Shown here one piece after another: positions 18,088 to 27,165 of a DNA stretch of 64,000 bases (its first letter is position 1; each line of letters begins with the position of its first letter). Source of the DNA: Lentisphaerae bacterium GWF2_57_35. GTDB taxonomy: Bacteria > Verrucomicrobiota > Kiritimatiellia > CAIQIC01 > GWF2-57-35. The notes beneath the pieces are model-generated. The model was not told the origin of the DNA, did not search any database, and saw only the letters and a list, made by a program, of their open reading frames with translations. A program made the translations under genes and the position numbers. The DNA lies in assembly GCA_001804865.1 (NCBI GenBank), contig MHBK01000055.1, positions 213,764 to 277,763 of the forward strand. Reading direction: 5' to 3'.

Positions 18088-20220
18088 TTATTGCGCCGTA
18101 TTTAGCCGCGGCTTGGGCGTAAAACTCATCAACTCTTTCAGCTTGGGGATATCTGCCGTAGGGGGCTGGCAGGCGGTTCCCACGCATACATACGCGGCAT
18201 AACGAGGGCCTTTGGCTTGCATGGATTGGGCCAGATTGTCCACGGACCCCTCCATGCCCAGGACGGTTTTAAAGGGTTGATAGACCGAATGGACGGCCCG
18301 GAGCAGGCGCAGGGTTTCGGGGGCGTCCGGTTTGCCGGTGACGATGACTCGCCGGTGTTCCCCAAACCAGGACCCGGCGGTCTGGAGCAGATAGGGCAGC
18401 GCCAGCGGCTGTTTTTGCAGGGAGGCGGCATAGAAATAAAGCGTCTTCTCCGCGGCTTCTTTGTAAGCCGGTCGATGGGTGATGTCAGCCAGTTTCAGCA
18501 GCGCTTTGACGGCTATGGAATTGCCCGCCGGCTCTGCGCCATCCGATCGGTCCTTTAGCCGGATGATTAAGTCGTCCGTGGTTTCCGGCGTTTGCCAGAA
18601 GCCGCCGGCCCGCGAATCGTAGAAGCGCTGCAGCATGGCCTCTGCGATCTCCAGGGCTAAATCAAGGTGTTGGGGCTGAAGAGTGGCTTGATATAAATCG
18701 AGCGCGCCTTGCACCAGAAAGGCGTAACTTTTCAGAAGCTGTACCTGATCCCTCTGCCCGTCGCGCCAGCGATGGTAAAGCGTACGCGAGGCGGCGTCCC
18801 ATACATGGGTTTTAAGAAAGGCCAGATTGCGTTCCGCGGCGGTGCGATAGCTTTCATCGCCCAGCACAGCGTAGGCTTGGGCCATGGCGCTGAGCATTAG
18901 TCCGTTCCATGAAGTCAGGATTTTGTCGTCCCGATGTGGGCGAATCCGCCGGCTGCGCGATTCGAACAAACGCTTTTTAGCGGACTCGAGGTCCGCTTGT
19001 TCCTTTTCGGACAAGCGGTGGTCGGCTACGTGCAGTACGTTTAAGCCCAACAGAGGATTCGGATCGCTGTGATCCACAAAGTTCCCGGCCTCCGTAAGGT
19101 CGAAATATCGTTTGGCCAGTTCGAATTCTTGCGGCGGCAACACGTCGGCCATTTCTTTTTCGGTCCAACAGTAAAACCGGCCTTCCTTGCCTTCGCTGTC
19201 GGCATCTTCCGCCGAAAAAAAACCTCCAGCTTCGTGGGTCATGTCGCGCAAGACATACTCGACCATTGAACGGGCAATCTTTGCATAGGCCGCTTTTCCG
19301 GATGCCTGGAATGCGTCGAGGTAAAGTTGCAGGAGCAGCGCATTGTCGTAGAGCATTTTTTCGAAATGAGGCGTCTGCCATTGCTCGTCGATGGAGTAGC
19401 GCGAAAATCCTCCGCCGAGTTGGTCGTACAAACCTCCCTCCGCCATCCGGTCGCAGGTCGTCAAGACCATATCGATTGCTTCCTGGTCGTGGTAGAGCGC
19501 TCCGTAACTTAAGAGGAACTGCAGCAAGCCCGGTTGGGGAAACTTCGGCGCACGGCCGAAACCGCCGTAGCGGGGATCGTAGGCGGTTTTCAATTGAGCG
19601 GCCGCGGGCTTCAGAATGGAGGGCGAAAGCAGAACGCGGTCGGATGGCTCGGGCTCTGCCATGCGACGGAGCTGTCGGGAAATTTCCTCGGCGGATTGAA
19701 GGACTTCCTGCTGCCGACGGGTCCAGAAGTTGTGAATCTCCGTAAGCACATGCCTAAATCCCGGCTGGCCATGCAGATTCTCCGCCGGGAAATAGGCGCC
19801 GCCAAAAAATGGCTTTCGGTCGGGCGTGAGAAAAACGCTCATCGGCCAGCCGCCATGTCCGGTGGAGGCCTGAACGAAATCCATGTAGATTTCATCCAGA
19901 TCGGGGCGTTCTTCGCGGTCGACCTTGATGCTGACGAAATGGGCATTCAGCAGGCGCGCGATTTCGGCATTTTCGAAGGACTCCCGTTCCATGACGTGGC
20001 ACCAATGGCACGTTGAGTACCCAATACTCAGGAATATCGGCATATTCTCCGTTTGGGCCTTTTGAAAGGCCTCGACGCCCCAAGGATACCAATCGACGGG
20101 ATTGTGTTTGTGTTGGAGAAGGTAAGGCGATTTTTCCAAGGCAAGCCGGTTTACGCGGGAATGGTCTTTTGGCTCGTCCTTCTTTGACGCCGGGGATTTA
20201 TGGTTGTTTGTTGAGGCCAT
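18088..20220 (-). CDS. YyaL/SSP411-type protein (DUF255 thioredoxin-like domain plus alpha/alpha toroid)
   Basis: 710 residues. The N-terminal DUF255 domain (about 25-185) is thioredoxin-like with [21 protein letters not shown] and the active-site-like CHWC at residues 71-74. The rest resembles an (alpha/alpha)6 barrel as in N-acylglucosamine 2-epimerases and cellulases ([48 protein letters not shown]). The family is widespread and of uncertain function. ATG at 20220 has a ggag site; a 20-residue longer frame to 20280 is less likely. It is divergent from the M20-like/gpgS operon. Confidence 0.92.
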   Translation of the reverse strand: MASTNNHKSPASKKDEPKDHSRVNRLALEKSPYLLQHKHNPVDWYPWGVEAFQKAQTENMPIFLSIGYSTCHWCHVMERESFENAEIARLLNAHFVSIKVDREERPDLDEIYMDFVQASTGHGGWPMSVFLTPDRKPFFGGAYFPAENLHGQPGFRHVLTEIHNFWTRRQQEVLQSAEEISRQLRRMAEPEPSDRVLLSPSILKPAAAQLKTAYDPRYGGFGRAPKFPQPGLLQFLLSYGALYHDQEAIDMVLTTCDRMAEGGLYDQLGGGFSRYSIDEQWQTPHFEKMLYDNALLLQLYLDAFQASGKAAYAKIARSMVEYVLRDMTHEAGGFFSAEDADSEGKEGRFYCWTEKEMADVLPPQEFELAKRYFDLTEAGNFVDHSDPNPLLGLNVLHVADHRLSEKEQADLESAKKRLFESRSRRIRPHRDDKILTSWNGLMLSAMAQAYAVLGDESYRTAAERNLAFLKTHVWDAASRTLYHRWRDGQRDQVQLLKSYAFLVQGALDLYQATLQPQHLDLALEIAEAMLQRFYDSRAGGFWQTPETTDDLIIRLKDRSDGAEPAGNSIAVKALLKLADITHRPAYKEAAEKTLYFYAASLQKQPLALPYLLQTAGSWFGEHRRVIVTGKPDAPETLRLLRAVHSVYQPFKTVLGMEGSVDNLAQSMQAKGPRYAAYVCVGTACQPPTADIPKLKELMSFTPKPRLNTAQ

Positions 20221-20449
20221 TTGAGTCGCTCCGGCACATTGTAAAAAGCTCTTTCGATCCTTTGCTTCCTTCCTCTGCAAAGTATCCCGATTTTTGGAAT
20301 AAGCAAATTCCGGGTCGGGAACAGTGGCAAAATCGGTTTTTGTGCTTTATTTTTGGGGGTCGCCGGCTCGAAAGATGGAATTGTCCGGATGGCGGCTTGT
20401 GTCTCGTGCATCGTTAGGTAAACTTGGCGTACAGGAAGGGAGCCCGTAC

Positions 20450-21631
20450 GTGGTCAGAGATATACAATTCATTCTAGATCGGTTGCCGACGATTCGGCAG
20501 ACCGCGGACGAGCTCCGCGATACGCTGTTGGCCAATCTGATCATGATCGGCGAGATCCCGGCCCCAACCTTTAACGAGGCGGCCCGTGTCCAATTTCTCC
20601 TTCAACGATTTACGGAATGCGGCTTGCAGAACTGTTCCGCCGACGAAAAGGGCAATGGCATCGGGCTTCTGCCCGGGGCCGATCCTGCGCGCACCATTTT
20701 GCTCAGCGCTCCGGTCGATACCTTTGTCTCGGACGATGTCGATCAAGCCATCCAGCTCGAAAAGGACCGGGTTATCGGGCCGTTTGTCGGCGACAATTGT
20801 CTGGCTTTGGCCGCCATGACTTCACTGCCCACCTTGCTCGATCGGCTCCAGATTCATCTGAAGTCCCATGTCATCTTTCTGGCCGCGGCACAGAGCTTGA
20901 ATCGGGGCAATCTGGGAGGACTTCGCTTTTTCCTGGCGCACCCGCCCTGGCCCATTGTAAACGGAATCTGTCTGGAAGGCGTTCAATTGGGAAGGTTGAA
21001 TCACATCTGTCTGGGCATGCGGCGCGGCGAAATCGTCTGCCGTTTGCCGGATAATTATGATTGGATGCAATTCGGTAAATCGGGCTCCATCGTGCCCATG
21101 TCGGACGTCATCTCTCAAATCAGCCGGATTTCTCTACCGCAACGGCCTCTGACAAGCTTGGTGCTCGGTTCCATTCATGGCGGCATTTCCTATCACAATA
21201 TTGCGCGCGAGACCCGGTTGGGGTTCGAACTGCGCAGCGAATCGTCCGAGATTCTCACGCGGATCGAAGAGGAGATCCGCGATATTACCCTGTCGGAGGC
21301 ATCCCGCACCGGGATGCAATTCGAGCTGGATATTTTTACGCGGCGGGAGCCGGGCGGCATTGGCATTTCCCATCCGCTGGTCAAGAGCGCGCAAGCCATA
21401 CAGGAGAAGCTGGAAATCGTTCCCATGCTCTATAGCACCACCTCGGCGTTAGCGGCGCATTGCGATCTGCGCATACCTTCCGTCACGCTGGGCATCACCA
21501 TGGGCGAGCGAAGCCACGAATTGGATGAGATCAAGGAATGGGCGCCTCTTCCGCCCATGGCGCAGGGGATGGCTCAGTTGGTGGGGCTCCTGCTGGCGAT
21601 CGATGGAGGGCTCTGCGATGACGTCAAATGA
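20450..21631 (+). CDS. M20-family peptidase homologue lacking metal ligands
   Basis: About 393 residues with the M20/DapE fold pattern: a leading helical part, TILLSAPVDTF, FVGDNCLALAAM, then SLNRGNLGGLRFFL, a GISYHNIARE dimerisation-type segment and a C-terminal SHELDE. In active M20 enzymes the first motif is H-x-D and the third holds Glu-Glu; here His is Pro and the Glu pair is Gln-Ser, while Asp and the last His remain. It is therefore probably not a normal two-zinc hydrolase. GTG at 20450 is chosen for the aggaaggg site 9 nt upstream. It overlaps gpgS by 14 nt, so it is presumably in the same pathway. Confidence 0.75.
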   Translation: MVRDIQFILDRLPTIRQTADELRDTLLANLIMIGEIPAPTFNEAARVQFLLQRFTECGLQNCSADEKGNGIGLLPGADPARTILLSAPVDTFVSDDVDQAIQLEKDRVIGPFVGDNCLALAAMTSLPTLLDRLQIHLKSHVIFLAAAQSLNRGNLGGLRFFLAHPPWPIVNGICLEGVQLGRLNHICLGMRRGEIVCRLPDNYDWMQFGKSGSIVPMSDVISQISRISLPQRPLTSLVLGSIHGGISYHNIARETRLGFELRSESSEILTRIEEEIRDITLSEASRTGMQFELDIFTRREPGGIGISHPLVKSAQAIQEKLEIVPMLYSTTSALAAHCDLRIPSVTLGITMGERSHELDEIKEWAPLPPMAQGMAQLVGLLLAIDGGLCDDVK

Positions 21632-22595
21632 ATGGCTCAAAACAAATACTTTTCATCATTCCAACTTCTGGGATTTGAAGAAGCTGGTCGAGATCAAACA
21701 ACAGCAGGGGCTGAGCATCTCGCTGTGCATCCCGACCCTGAACGAGGAGAAAACGATTGCCAAGGAAATCGTTCTCTTCAAGTCCGAGTTGATTAGCCGG
21801 TATCCCTTGTTGGACGAAATTGCCGTGATCGATTCCGGTTCAACCGACCGGACCCGCGAGGTGGCGGCCGCTTTTGGCGCAAACACGTACCTTTCCTCGG
21901 AAATTCTTCCCGAACTAGGCGAAAAAAAAGGCAAAGGCGAAAACTTGTGGAAAGCCATTTATCAATTGAAGGGCGACATCATTGTCTATGTGGACGCCGA
22001 CATTAAAAACATTCGCCCGCATTTTGCCTATGGCTTGATTGGACCCTTGCTGACCCGCCCGGAGATTAAATACGTCAAAGCCTTTTACGACAGACCCCTG
22101 GTGTTTTCTCAGGGCGTGCGGCCTTCCAGCGGCGGGCGCGTCACGGAAATCCTGGTGAGGCCCCTGTTCTCGCTGTTTTTTCCCGAGTTGAGCCAGTTGA
22201 TCCAGCCGCTGTCCGGCGAATACGCCGTGCGGCGCGAGGTATTGGAATCGATTCCTTTTCCCATCGGGTATGGGGTGGAGACCTCGCACCTGATCGATGT
22301 ATTTCATAAATGGGGCATTTCAGCTTTTGCCCAGACGGATCTCGATCAACGAGTGCACCGGAATCAACCCACCACCGATTTGGGAAAAATGGCCTTTGCG
22401 ATCCTTCGAACCTTTTTGTCCCGCATGCAGTCGTTGGGCATGATTCTGGAATTGCCGGAACTAAATACCATCTTGCGCCAATTCCAGGCGCGCAATAATG
22501 CCTACGAACAAATTCTTTGGGAAGTCATCGAGGAAGAGCGCCCGCCCATGATGGATATTTCTGCGTACCGCGAAAAATTCGGACGGACCGCATGA
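21618..22595 (+). CDS. gpgS: glucosyl-3-phosphoglycerate synthase (GT81)
   Basis: Transfers glucose from a nucleotide sugar to 3-phosphoglycerate, the first step to glucosylglycerate, an osmolyte and stress solute. Typical GpgS blocks: SLCIPTLNEEKT (residues 35-46), VIDSGSTDRT (70-79), KGKGENLW (104-111), the metal-binding VDAD (125-128), then YGLIGPLL, VKAFYDRPL and GYGVETSHLID. The 325-residue length fits. ATG at 21618 with ggaggg upstream; the frame extends to 21525 without a better start. Its stop overlaps the next start (ATGA). No phosphatase of the GpgP type is seen in the window. Confidence 0.92.
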   Translation: MTSNEWLKTNTFHHSNFWDLKKLVEIKQQQGLSISLCIPTLNEEKTIAKEIVLFKSELISRYPLLDEIAVIDSGSTDRTREVAAAFGANTYLSSEILPELGEKKGKGENLWKAIYQLKGDIIVYVDADIKNIRPHFAYGLIGPLLTRPEIKYVKAFYDRPLVFSQGVRPSSGGRVTEILVRPLFSLFFPELSQLIQPLSGEYAVRREVLESIPFPIGYGVETSHLIDVFHKWGISAFAQTDLDQRVHRNQPTTDLGKMAFAILRTFLSRMQSLGMILELPELNTILRQFQARNNAYEQILWEVIEEERPPMMDISAYREKFGRTA

Positions 22596-24055
22596 CGGCC
22601 GGGCTGAAGGTGGCGGTTGTGCATTACCACCTCCACCCCGGAGGCGTGACGCGAGTAGTCCAAAACGCCATTAAATCTTTAACCGGTCAGGACGTTCGTT
22701 TCGCCGTGCTGTCGGGCGAACCGGTGGTCGAAAGTTTTGGAGAAGGCGTGGCGGTAGGCGTCGTCGAGGGGTTGGGCTATGCCCAGTCCGACGAACGGGA
22801 AGCCGGCGAAGAACTGCTGCCGCGAATGGACGCGGCAGCGCGCCAGGCATTGGGTGGAGCCCCCGATCTTTGGCACATCCACAATCATTCTCTGGGAAAG
22901 AATGCCGCCTTGCCCGAATTTGTTTCCCGGCTGGCGCATCGCGGCGACCGGCTTCTACTGCAAATTCATGATTTTGCGGAGGACGGCCGACCCGGGAATT
23001 ATCGTTTTCTTCTGGAGCATTTGACCCAACGACCCCTGGATGCTCTGCTCTATCCTCAGGCCTCTCATGTCCATTATGCCGTTCTGAACGAACGCGACGA
23101 ACGTATCCTGCGCGATGCAGGCGCGAGGTCGGACTCGCTGCATCTCCTGCCGAACCCGATCGCTTTGGATATTCCGGCATCCGCTCCTGAAGAAGCTTCC
23201 GACGAATCCCGGTCGCTGCACCTGTATCCGACGCGCGGCATTCGCCGAAAAAACCTTGGCGAGTTTTTGTTCTGGGCCGCCTTGGCGAAGCCCCAGGAAC
23301 GTTTTGCCGCAACGCTCGCGCCTAAAAATCCTCGCGCGCTTCCCATCTACAACGATTGGGTGGCTTTTGCCGCCCGCTGCCGGTTGCCGGTTCAATTCAA
23401 TGTTGGGGCCGATCCGTCGGTTTCGTTTGTAGCGCTGCTGCAGTCCGCGCGGGACATCGTCACCACCAGTGTGGCGGAAGGCTTTGGCCTGGCTTTTTTA
23501 GAGCCGTGGCTGGCTGGGCGCGCCGTGGTGGGACGCAACCTGCCGGAAATAACGGGTTCGTTTCAAGCCGCGGGAGTGGAGCTCTCCAAGCTCTATGATC
23601 GTCTCGATATCCCCGCAGACTGGGTTGGACGCGAACCGCTCCGATCCCGCGTGGCCGTGGCTTTGGGAAAGAGCAGGGGCGCCTACGGACAACCAACCAC
23701 GAAACATGAAATCGACCGGGCGCTCTCCGCGATGATCGTCAACGATCAAGTTGATTTCGGACGCCTGGATGAAGAGTTGCAGCAGAAAATAATCGAACGG
23801 CTCCTGCGTGCACCTGCCGAACGACAGTCTTTTAACCAACAACTATCGCCCCAGCCAGTCTTGCCTGAAATCATTCAACGAAATCGCGACATCGTTCAAC
23901 AGGCCTTTTCCTTGGAAGCCTATGGCCGGAAGCTGTCCGGCCTCTACCAGGCAACGGTTTCATCGCCGGTCAGCGAGACCGCTCCCCTGGCCGAAGGCCG
24001 TCTCCTGGAAGGATTCCTTAGTCCCGAGCGCTTCTTCTTGTTGCGGACCGCATGA
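22592..24055 (+). CDS. GT-B glycosyltransferase coupled to gpgS
   Basis: 487 residues with a GT4-like pattern: VAVVHYHLHPGGVTRVV at the N-terminus (nucleotide-sugar enzymes often show HPGG), LWHIHNHSLGKN, LLLQIHDFAEDGRP, LYPTRGIRRKNLGEF and SVAEGFGLAFLEPWL as the EX7E-like motif. About 110 extra C-terminal residues are helical. Starts 4 nt inside gpgS, so co-translated. It may extend glucosyl-3-phosphoglycerate or act on the same solute; substrate unknown. Third gene of the operon M20-like, gpgS, this gene. Confidence 0.8.
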   Translation: MTAGLKVAVVHYHLHPGGVTRVVQNAIKSLTGQDVRFAVLSGEPVVESFGEGVAVGVVEGLGYAQSDEREAGEELLPRMDAAARQALGGAPDLWHIHNHSLGKNAALPEFVSRLAHRGDRLLLQIHDFAEDGRPGNYRFLLEHLTQRPLDALLYPQASHVHYAVLNERDERILRDAGARSDSLHLLPNPIALDIPASAPEEASDESRSLHLYPTRGIRRKNLGEFLFWAALAKPQERFAATLAPKNPRALPIYNDWVAFAARCRLPVQFNVGADPSVSFVALLQSARDIVTTSVAEGFGLAFLEPWLAGRAVVGRNLPEITGSFQAAGVELSKLYDRLDIPADWVGREPLRSRVAVALGKSRGAYGQPTTKHEIDRALSAMIVNDQVDFGRLDEELQQKIIERLLRAPAERQSFNQQLSPQPVLPEIIQRNRDIVQQAFSLEAYGRKLSGLYQATVSSPVSETAPLAEGRLLEGFLSPERFFLLRTA

Positions 24056-24389
24056 TCTTTTTTGGAGACGGGGCGACCTCGCCCCGGTCTTTTATACACA
24101 AATTTTCCAACCATTGGAAAAGCATGCCCGGGCAATTTGCGCTGTCGATGTTGTGCTGCGATAAGCCCTCAAAGGAAAGGTCTGAACTCCTCGCGAGGCA
24201 GAAGGCATCCCGATACGGCCGCAATCTAAGGACGCGGCTCTTTGTCGCGGGTAGGGCGGCCATTCCGCTGGCCGCTTCTTCGGACGCGAGTTGGGCATCC
24301 TTCCGTAACCATCGATCAGATAATCCGAAAAGCTCTCTTTTTACAGGAACATGTTCAGGATTGCGATTATGAGTACGAGGTGGAGAAAG
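24056..24389. other. 334-bp intergenic stretch with palindrome and REP-like hairpin
   Basis: No gene seen. It holds one copy of the 19-bp palindrome (24103-24121) 47 bp after the glycosyltransferase stop, and a structured repeat at about 24213-24300 in which GCGGCCA (24256-24262) pairs with TGGCCGC (24269-24275) inside a GTAGGGCG...TTCCGCTG frame. That frame recurs at 26487-26520 and 59279-59342. Confidence 0.7.
24103..24121. repeat. single copy of the 19-bp palindrome
   Basis: TTTTCCAA-CCA-TTGGAAAA, both arms perfect. No second copy stands 31 bp to either side. It lies between a plus-strand gene end and a minus-strand gene end, so here it cannot be a simple promoter operator for either flanking gene. 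Confidence 0.85.
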
Positions 24390-26312
24390 CTAGGGCTCGA
24401 CAGCGATCCAGTCGAGCCACGAATTGGCGGGCGGGTTGCCGGAACGGATGTACTCGTACCGAGTGCCGTCCTTGTTTATGTAGAGGATGGCGGGTGTGCC
24501 GTGTATTTCCGCCATCTGGGGGAAAATGCCCGTTGCTCCGTTGGTCGCGAGCGTGATCGGAGCGTCCCACCAGAAGCTGTCCACTCCGTTCGTCGATGGG
24601 GAACGGACGAGGACCAGGTCGCTGTTGTCCCCGTCGTAGTAGCAGACCGCGGGATAACCGCCGAATGTGCCGAGCTGACAAAGTGCCGCATCGACCGCCG
24701 CGGTGTTCACGAAGGCTGCATCCCCCCAGGATGAACCGACACTGTCGAACGCCCGGTAGTAGAACAGCACGTTGGTGGCTCCGCTTAGGTACAATCGAAA
24801 TACGACGGCGGGCCGTCCCCCGATTTCTGCGAGCGCGACGCCGACCCCGGAGTCGTCATCCGGGACAATAAGCTGCGGTGTATCCCACACGCTGCCTTGG
24901 GTATTCAGCGCCCTCGCATACCAAAGGTCATTGGACACGTCTTCATAGTAGGCAATGGCCGGGTTCTCATCGATGACCGCCATCGAGAGATACTCGCCGG
25001 GGTCTCCGTTGGAGTCGACCGTTACCACATTCCAGTCGATGGCGTTCGTGCCCGCCACGGTATCCGAGTAGGCGTATCGCAGTTCGTTGAAAGTCCCATT
25101 CTGGTAGGCGATCGCGGGATGGCCATCCACCTCAAGCAGGCTGCTGTTCTGACCGCCGCCGGAGTCCGAATCGACAACCACCGAATCGCCCCAGTTCGTG
25201 CCGTTCACGTCGAGGGCTCGCAGGTATCTCAGCACGTCGTTCGTATCCCGGTAGCATATGGCGGGCCGCCCCCCGATGACCGACATGGAGAGACATGAGT
25301 ACAGGTTGTCCGCATCGCTCACGACGGTCATCGGATTGTTCCACTCGATCCCGAAGGGATCTGCCGCGCGTACATAATGGATCGTATTGCTGTAGCGAAG
25401 CGCAAGAGCGGCAGCCGGTCGACCATTCACAAGCGCGAGAGCCGGTTTGGCATAACCGAGCGAGGTGAATTCCAGAAATCCCACCGTTTCATGCGTGTAC
25501 TCAATGCCAACGATGAAATGGTTGGTGTTCCTGTCGATGACGGCTGCGCCGTTCTCCGCGGCAAAGACCCGATTCGTCGTCGTCACCCCGAATGTCACAA
25601 TGGGTTCGGAGGCGAAGTCGATCGCGAACGTGATGGTGGTCTGTGTCACGGCCCGGCTGAAGTCGTAGATATTCGTCCGGGCAAGAAGTTCCATGTTGAG
25701 CCGTCCGGATTCGTAGCCCTTGATAAGCTGTAGCCTTCCGACAGCGTCCGACCCGATCTTGGCGATCGTGACGGCGCCGTTAGCGATTTGCGGCGACCCG
25801 ATCGCCCCGAAGGCGATGTTCTCGCTGTGGATCGCCCCGAAGGCGATGTTGTTGCTGTTGACGGCGTTGTTGGCGAGCTGCACCGAGCCGACAGCGCCAT
25901 GGGCAATCATCGCCGAAGTGATCGCGCCGGTGCTGACGCCCTGTGCCTTGATGGAATAAGCAACGGATGCGATGCGCTCGCGGGGCTTCAGCGCGGTTCC
26001 GTTAACGTGGATCTCGATCCAGACTTCCTGGCTGGTGAACGCGGCTTTCAGATTCCCGGAGTAGGTGTTGTCGCCAAGGAAGGTTGAGTAAAGCCCGTCC
26101 ACCACATCGACAACGTTCGAATCGGCGTAGAGCAGGGACCCGCCGCTCTCCGCATCAAAGAGCTGCAGATCGAGGCCGATCTGACCGTTAATCAGGTTGC
26201 TTCCATTCAGCAGTTTTCCCTGGTAGTTGATCAGGGTCGGAACCTGGCCCAGCGCCGTGCAGCCCATCGCGAACAGCGCACAGACGTTTAGTGTCATCAG
26301 GACTCGTTTCAT
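24390..26312 (-). CDS. secreted protein with fibre-like repeats and beta-propeller repeats
   Basis: 640 residues. Start MKRVLMTLNVCALFAMG is a signal peptide, possibly with a lipobox-like AMGC. Residues about 25-110 (INYQGKLLNGSN...) form a beta domain often found on phage-tail-like or adhesin proteins. Residues about 115-180 are short repeats of the type IAFGAI-S-NIAFGAIGSPQIANGAV. The C-terminal 400 residues contain about seven blades of 50-55 residues with (I/V)-G-PAI-Y and LRY-RA-D, i.e. a beta-propeller. ATG at 26312 has a ggag site. No catalytic motif; probably a surface or extracellular protein. Confidence 0.75.
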   Translation of the reverse strand: MKRVLMTLNVCALFAMGCTALGQVPTLINYQGKLLNGSNLINGQIGLDLQLFDAESGGSLLYADSNVVDVVDGLYSTFLGDNTYSGNLKAAFTSQEVWIEIHVNGTALKPRERIASVAYSIKAQGVSTGAITSAMIAHGAVGSVQLANNAVNSNNIAFGAIHSENIAFGAIGSPQIANGAVTIAKIGSDAVGRLQLIKGYESGRLNMELLARTNIYDFSRAVTQTTITFAIDFASEPIVTFGVTTTNRVFAAENGAAVIDRNTNHFIVGIEYTHETVGFLEFTSLGYAKPALALVNGRPAAALALRYSNTIHYVRAADPFGIEWNNPMTVVSDADNLYSCLSMSVIGGRPAICYRDTNDVLRYLRALDVNGTNWGDSVVVDSDSGGGQNSSLLEVDGHPAIAYQNGTFNELRYAYSDTVAGTNAIDWNVVTVDSNGDPGEYLSMAVIDENPAIAYYEDVSNDLWYARALNTQGSVWDTPQLIVPDDDSGVGVALAEIGGRPAVVFRLYLSGATNVLFYYRAFDSVGSSWGDAAFVNTAAVDAALCQLGTFGGYPAVCYYDGDNSDLVLVRSPSTNGVDSFWWDAPITLATNGATGIFPQMAEIHGTPAILYINKDGTRYEYIRSGNPPANSWLDWIAVEP

Positions 26313-26769
26313 ATCCCAATCTCCTTCTGCAAACGGCGAGGGCAACAAGATGTAATCGGAGATTACGCGGGCATGGCGAACTAGTCAATGCCGGAAGCCT
26401 CCGCGTGTTGACGGTGGGAGGGCGCATCCTGACACGGCCGCAACAGCGGACGGCGACGGAGCGCCGTCCCTACCTTTTTTTGCCGTGGGTAGGGCGCTCA
26501 CTCCGCTGAGCGCCTTCTAATCCTCATACAAGAAAAAGAAAGGGGAGAACAATCGCAAGAACGGCAATCCCTGCCTGGCTTGCAAGTTGGCCAAAGCGGT
26601 TTGGCATGTGATGAACGGAAAAGATCGTCTCAAACCAGATGAGTGACCCCAATGGGCGCCAATGGGCGGGGAGACTGGCGTCGGCGGTGATCAAAGATTC
26701 TGGCCCTTGTTTTTCAGCTCCGTCAGCTGCGTGGAGCGCGCGTCTTCTTCCCAGCTGTGTTGTTATGCG
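26313..26769. other. 457-bp intergenic stretch with hairpin repeats
   Basis: No gene seen. Two hairpins stand close together: GGACGGCG (26448-26455) with CGCCGTCC (26462-26469), and GGCGCTCA (26493-26500) with TGAGCGCC (26507-26514). The second is the same element family as at 24251 with different but still paired stem bases. The 26640-26769 part, next to the DUF3795 gene, has CAGCTG repeats and a GTTATGC that resembles an integron attC end. Confidence 0.55.
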
Positions 26770-27165
26770 CTATCTGTCTCGCACTGTTCCGCAGGACAAG
26801 CAATTGGGTCTGTGAACGCAAACCAGCTCTCCACAGGTTGCGCAAAGCCAGCGCGTGTTTTCGTTCTTAACAAACTGCCTGATTCCCAACTCCTCTATCT
26901 GCACCAGATTCTCTATCATGCTCATGCCGTATTTTGTCCGATATCTCTTGTCGAGTTGCTTCAATCTTCGACACGGAAATGAAGCGCATGAACCACAGTA
27001 CTTGCTCTTCCGTTTAGTGCACAATCGAAGAACGCATTTCCTGCTGCACTTCGTGTTCGCAGTCAGGCATCCATCGCATTTGTTCTTGGCGCGAACATAT
27101 CCAATGCAAAGACGACAGTTCATTCCACATGGCGCGATGTCAGATAATTTGATTTGTGCTGTCAT
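26770..27165 (-). CDS. DUF3795 cysteine-rich protein
   Basis: 131 residues: IAPCGMNCRLCIGYV, KCDGC and further Cys pairs (CSRKC, YCGSCASFPC, CATCGE) match the DUF3795 pattern, a presumed metal-binding domain without known function. Residues 66-110 are Lys/Arg-rich. ATG at 27165 begins the conserved domain; the longer frame to 27366 lacks conserved features. It is isolated, in an AT-richer stretch, with integron-like sequences at both ends (see findings), so it may be a mobile cassette. Confidence 0.75.
   Translation of the reverse strand: MTAQIKLSDIAPCGMNCRLCIGYVRAKNKCDGCLTANTKCSRKCVLRLCTKRKSKYCGSCASFPCRRLKQLDKRYRTKYGMSMIENLVQIEELGIRQFVKNENTRWLCATCGELVCVHRPNCLSCGTVRDR

Noticed and set aside
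16796..18202. 468-codon plus-strand open frame
   Set aside because: Antisense to the GT4 gene with clear EX7E motif; its text has no family match.
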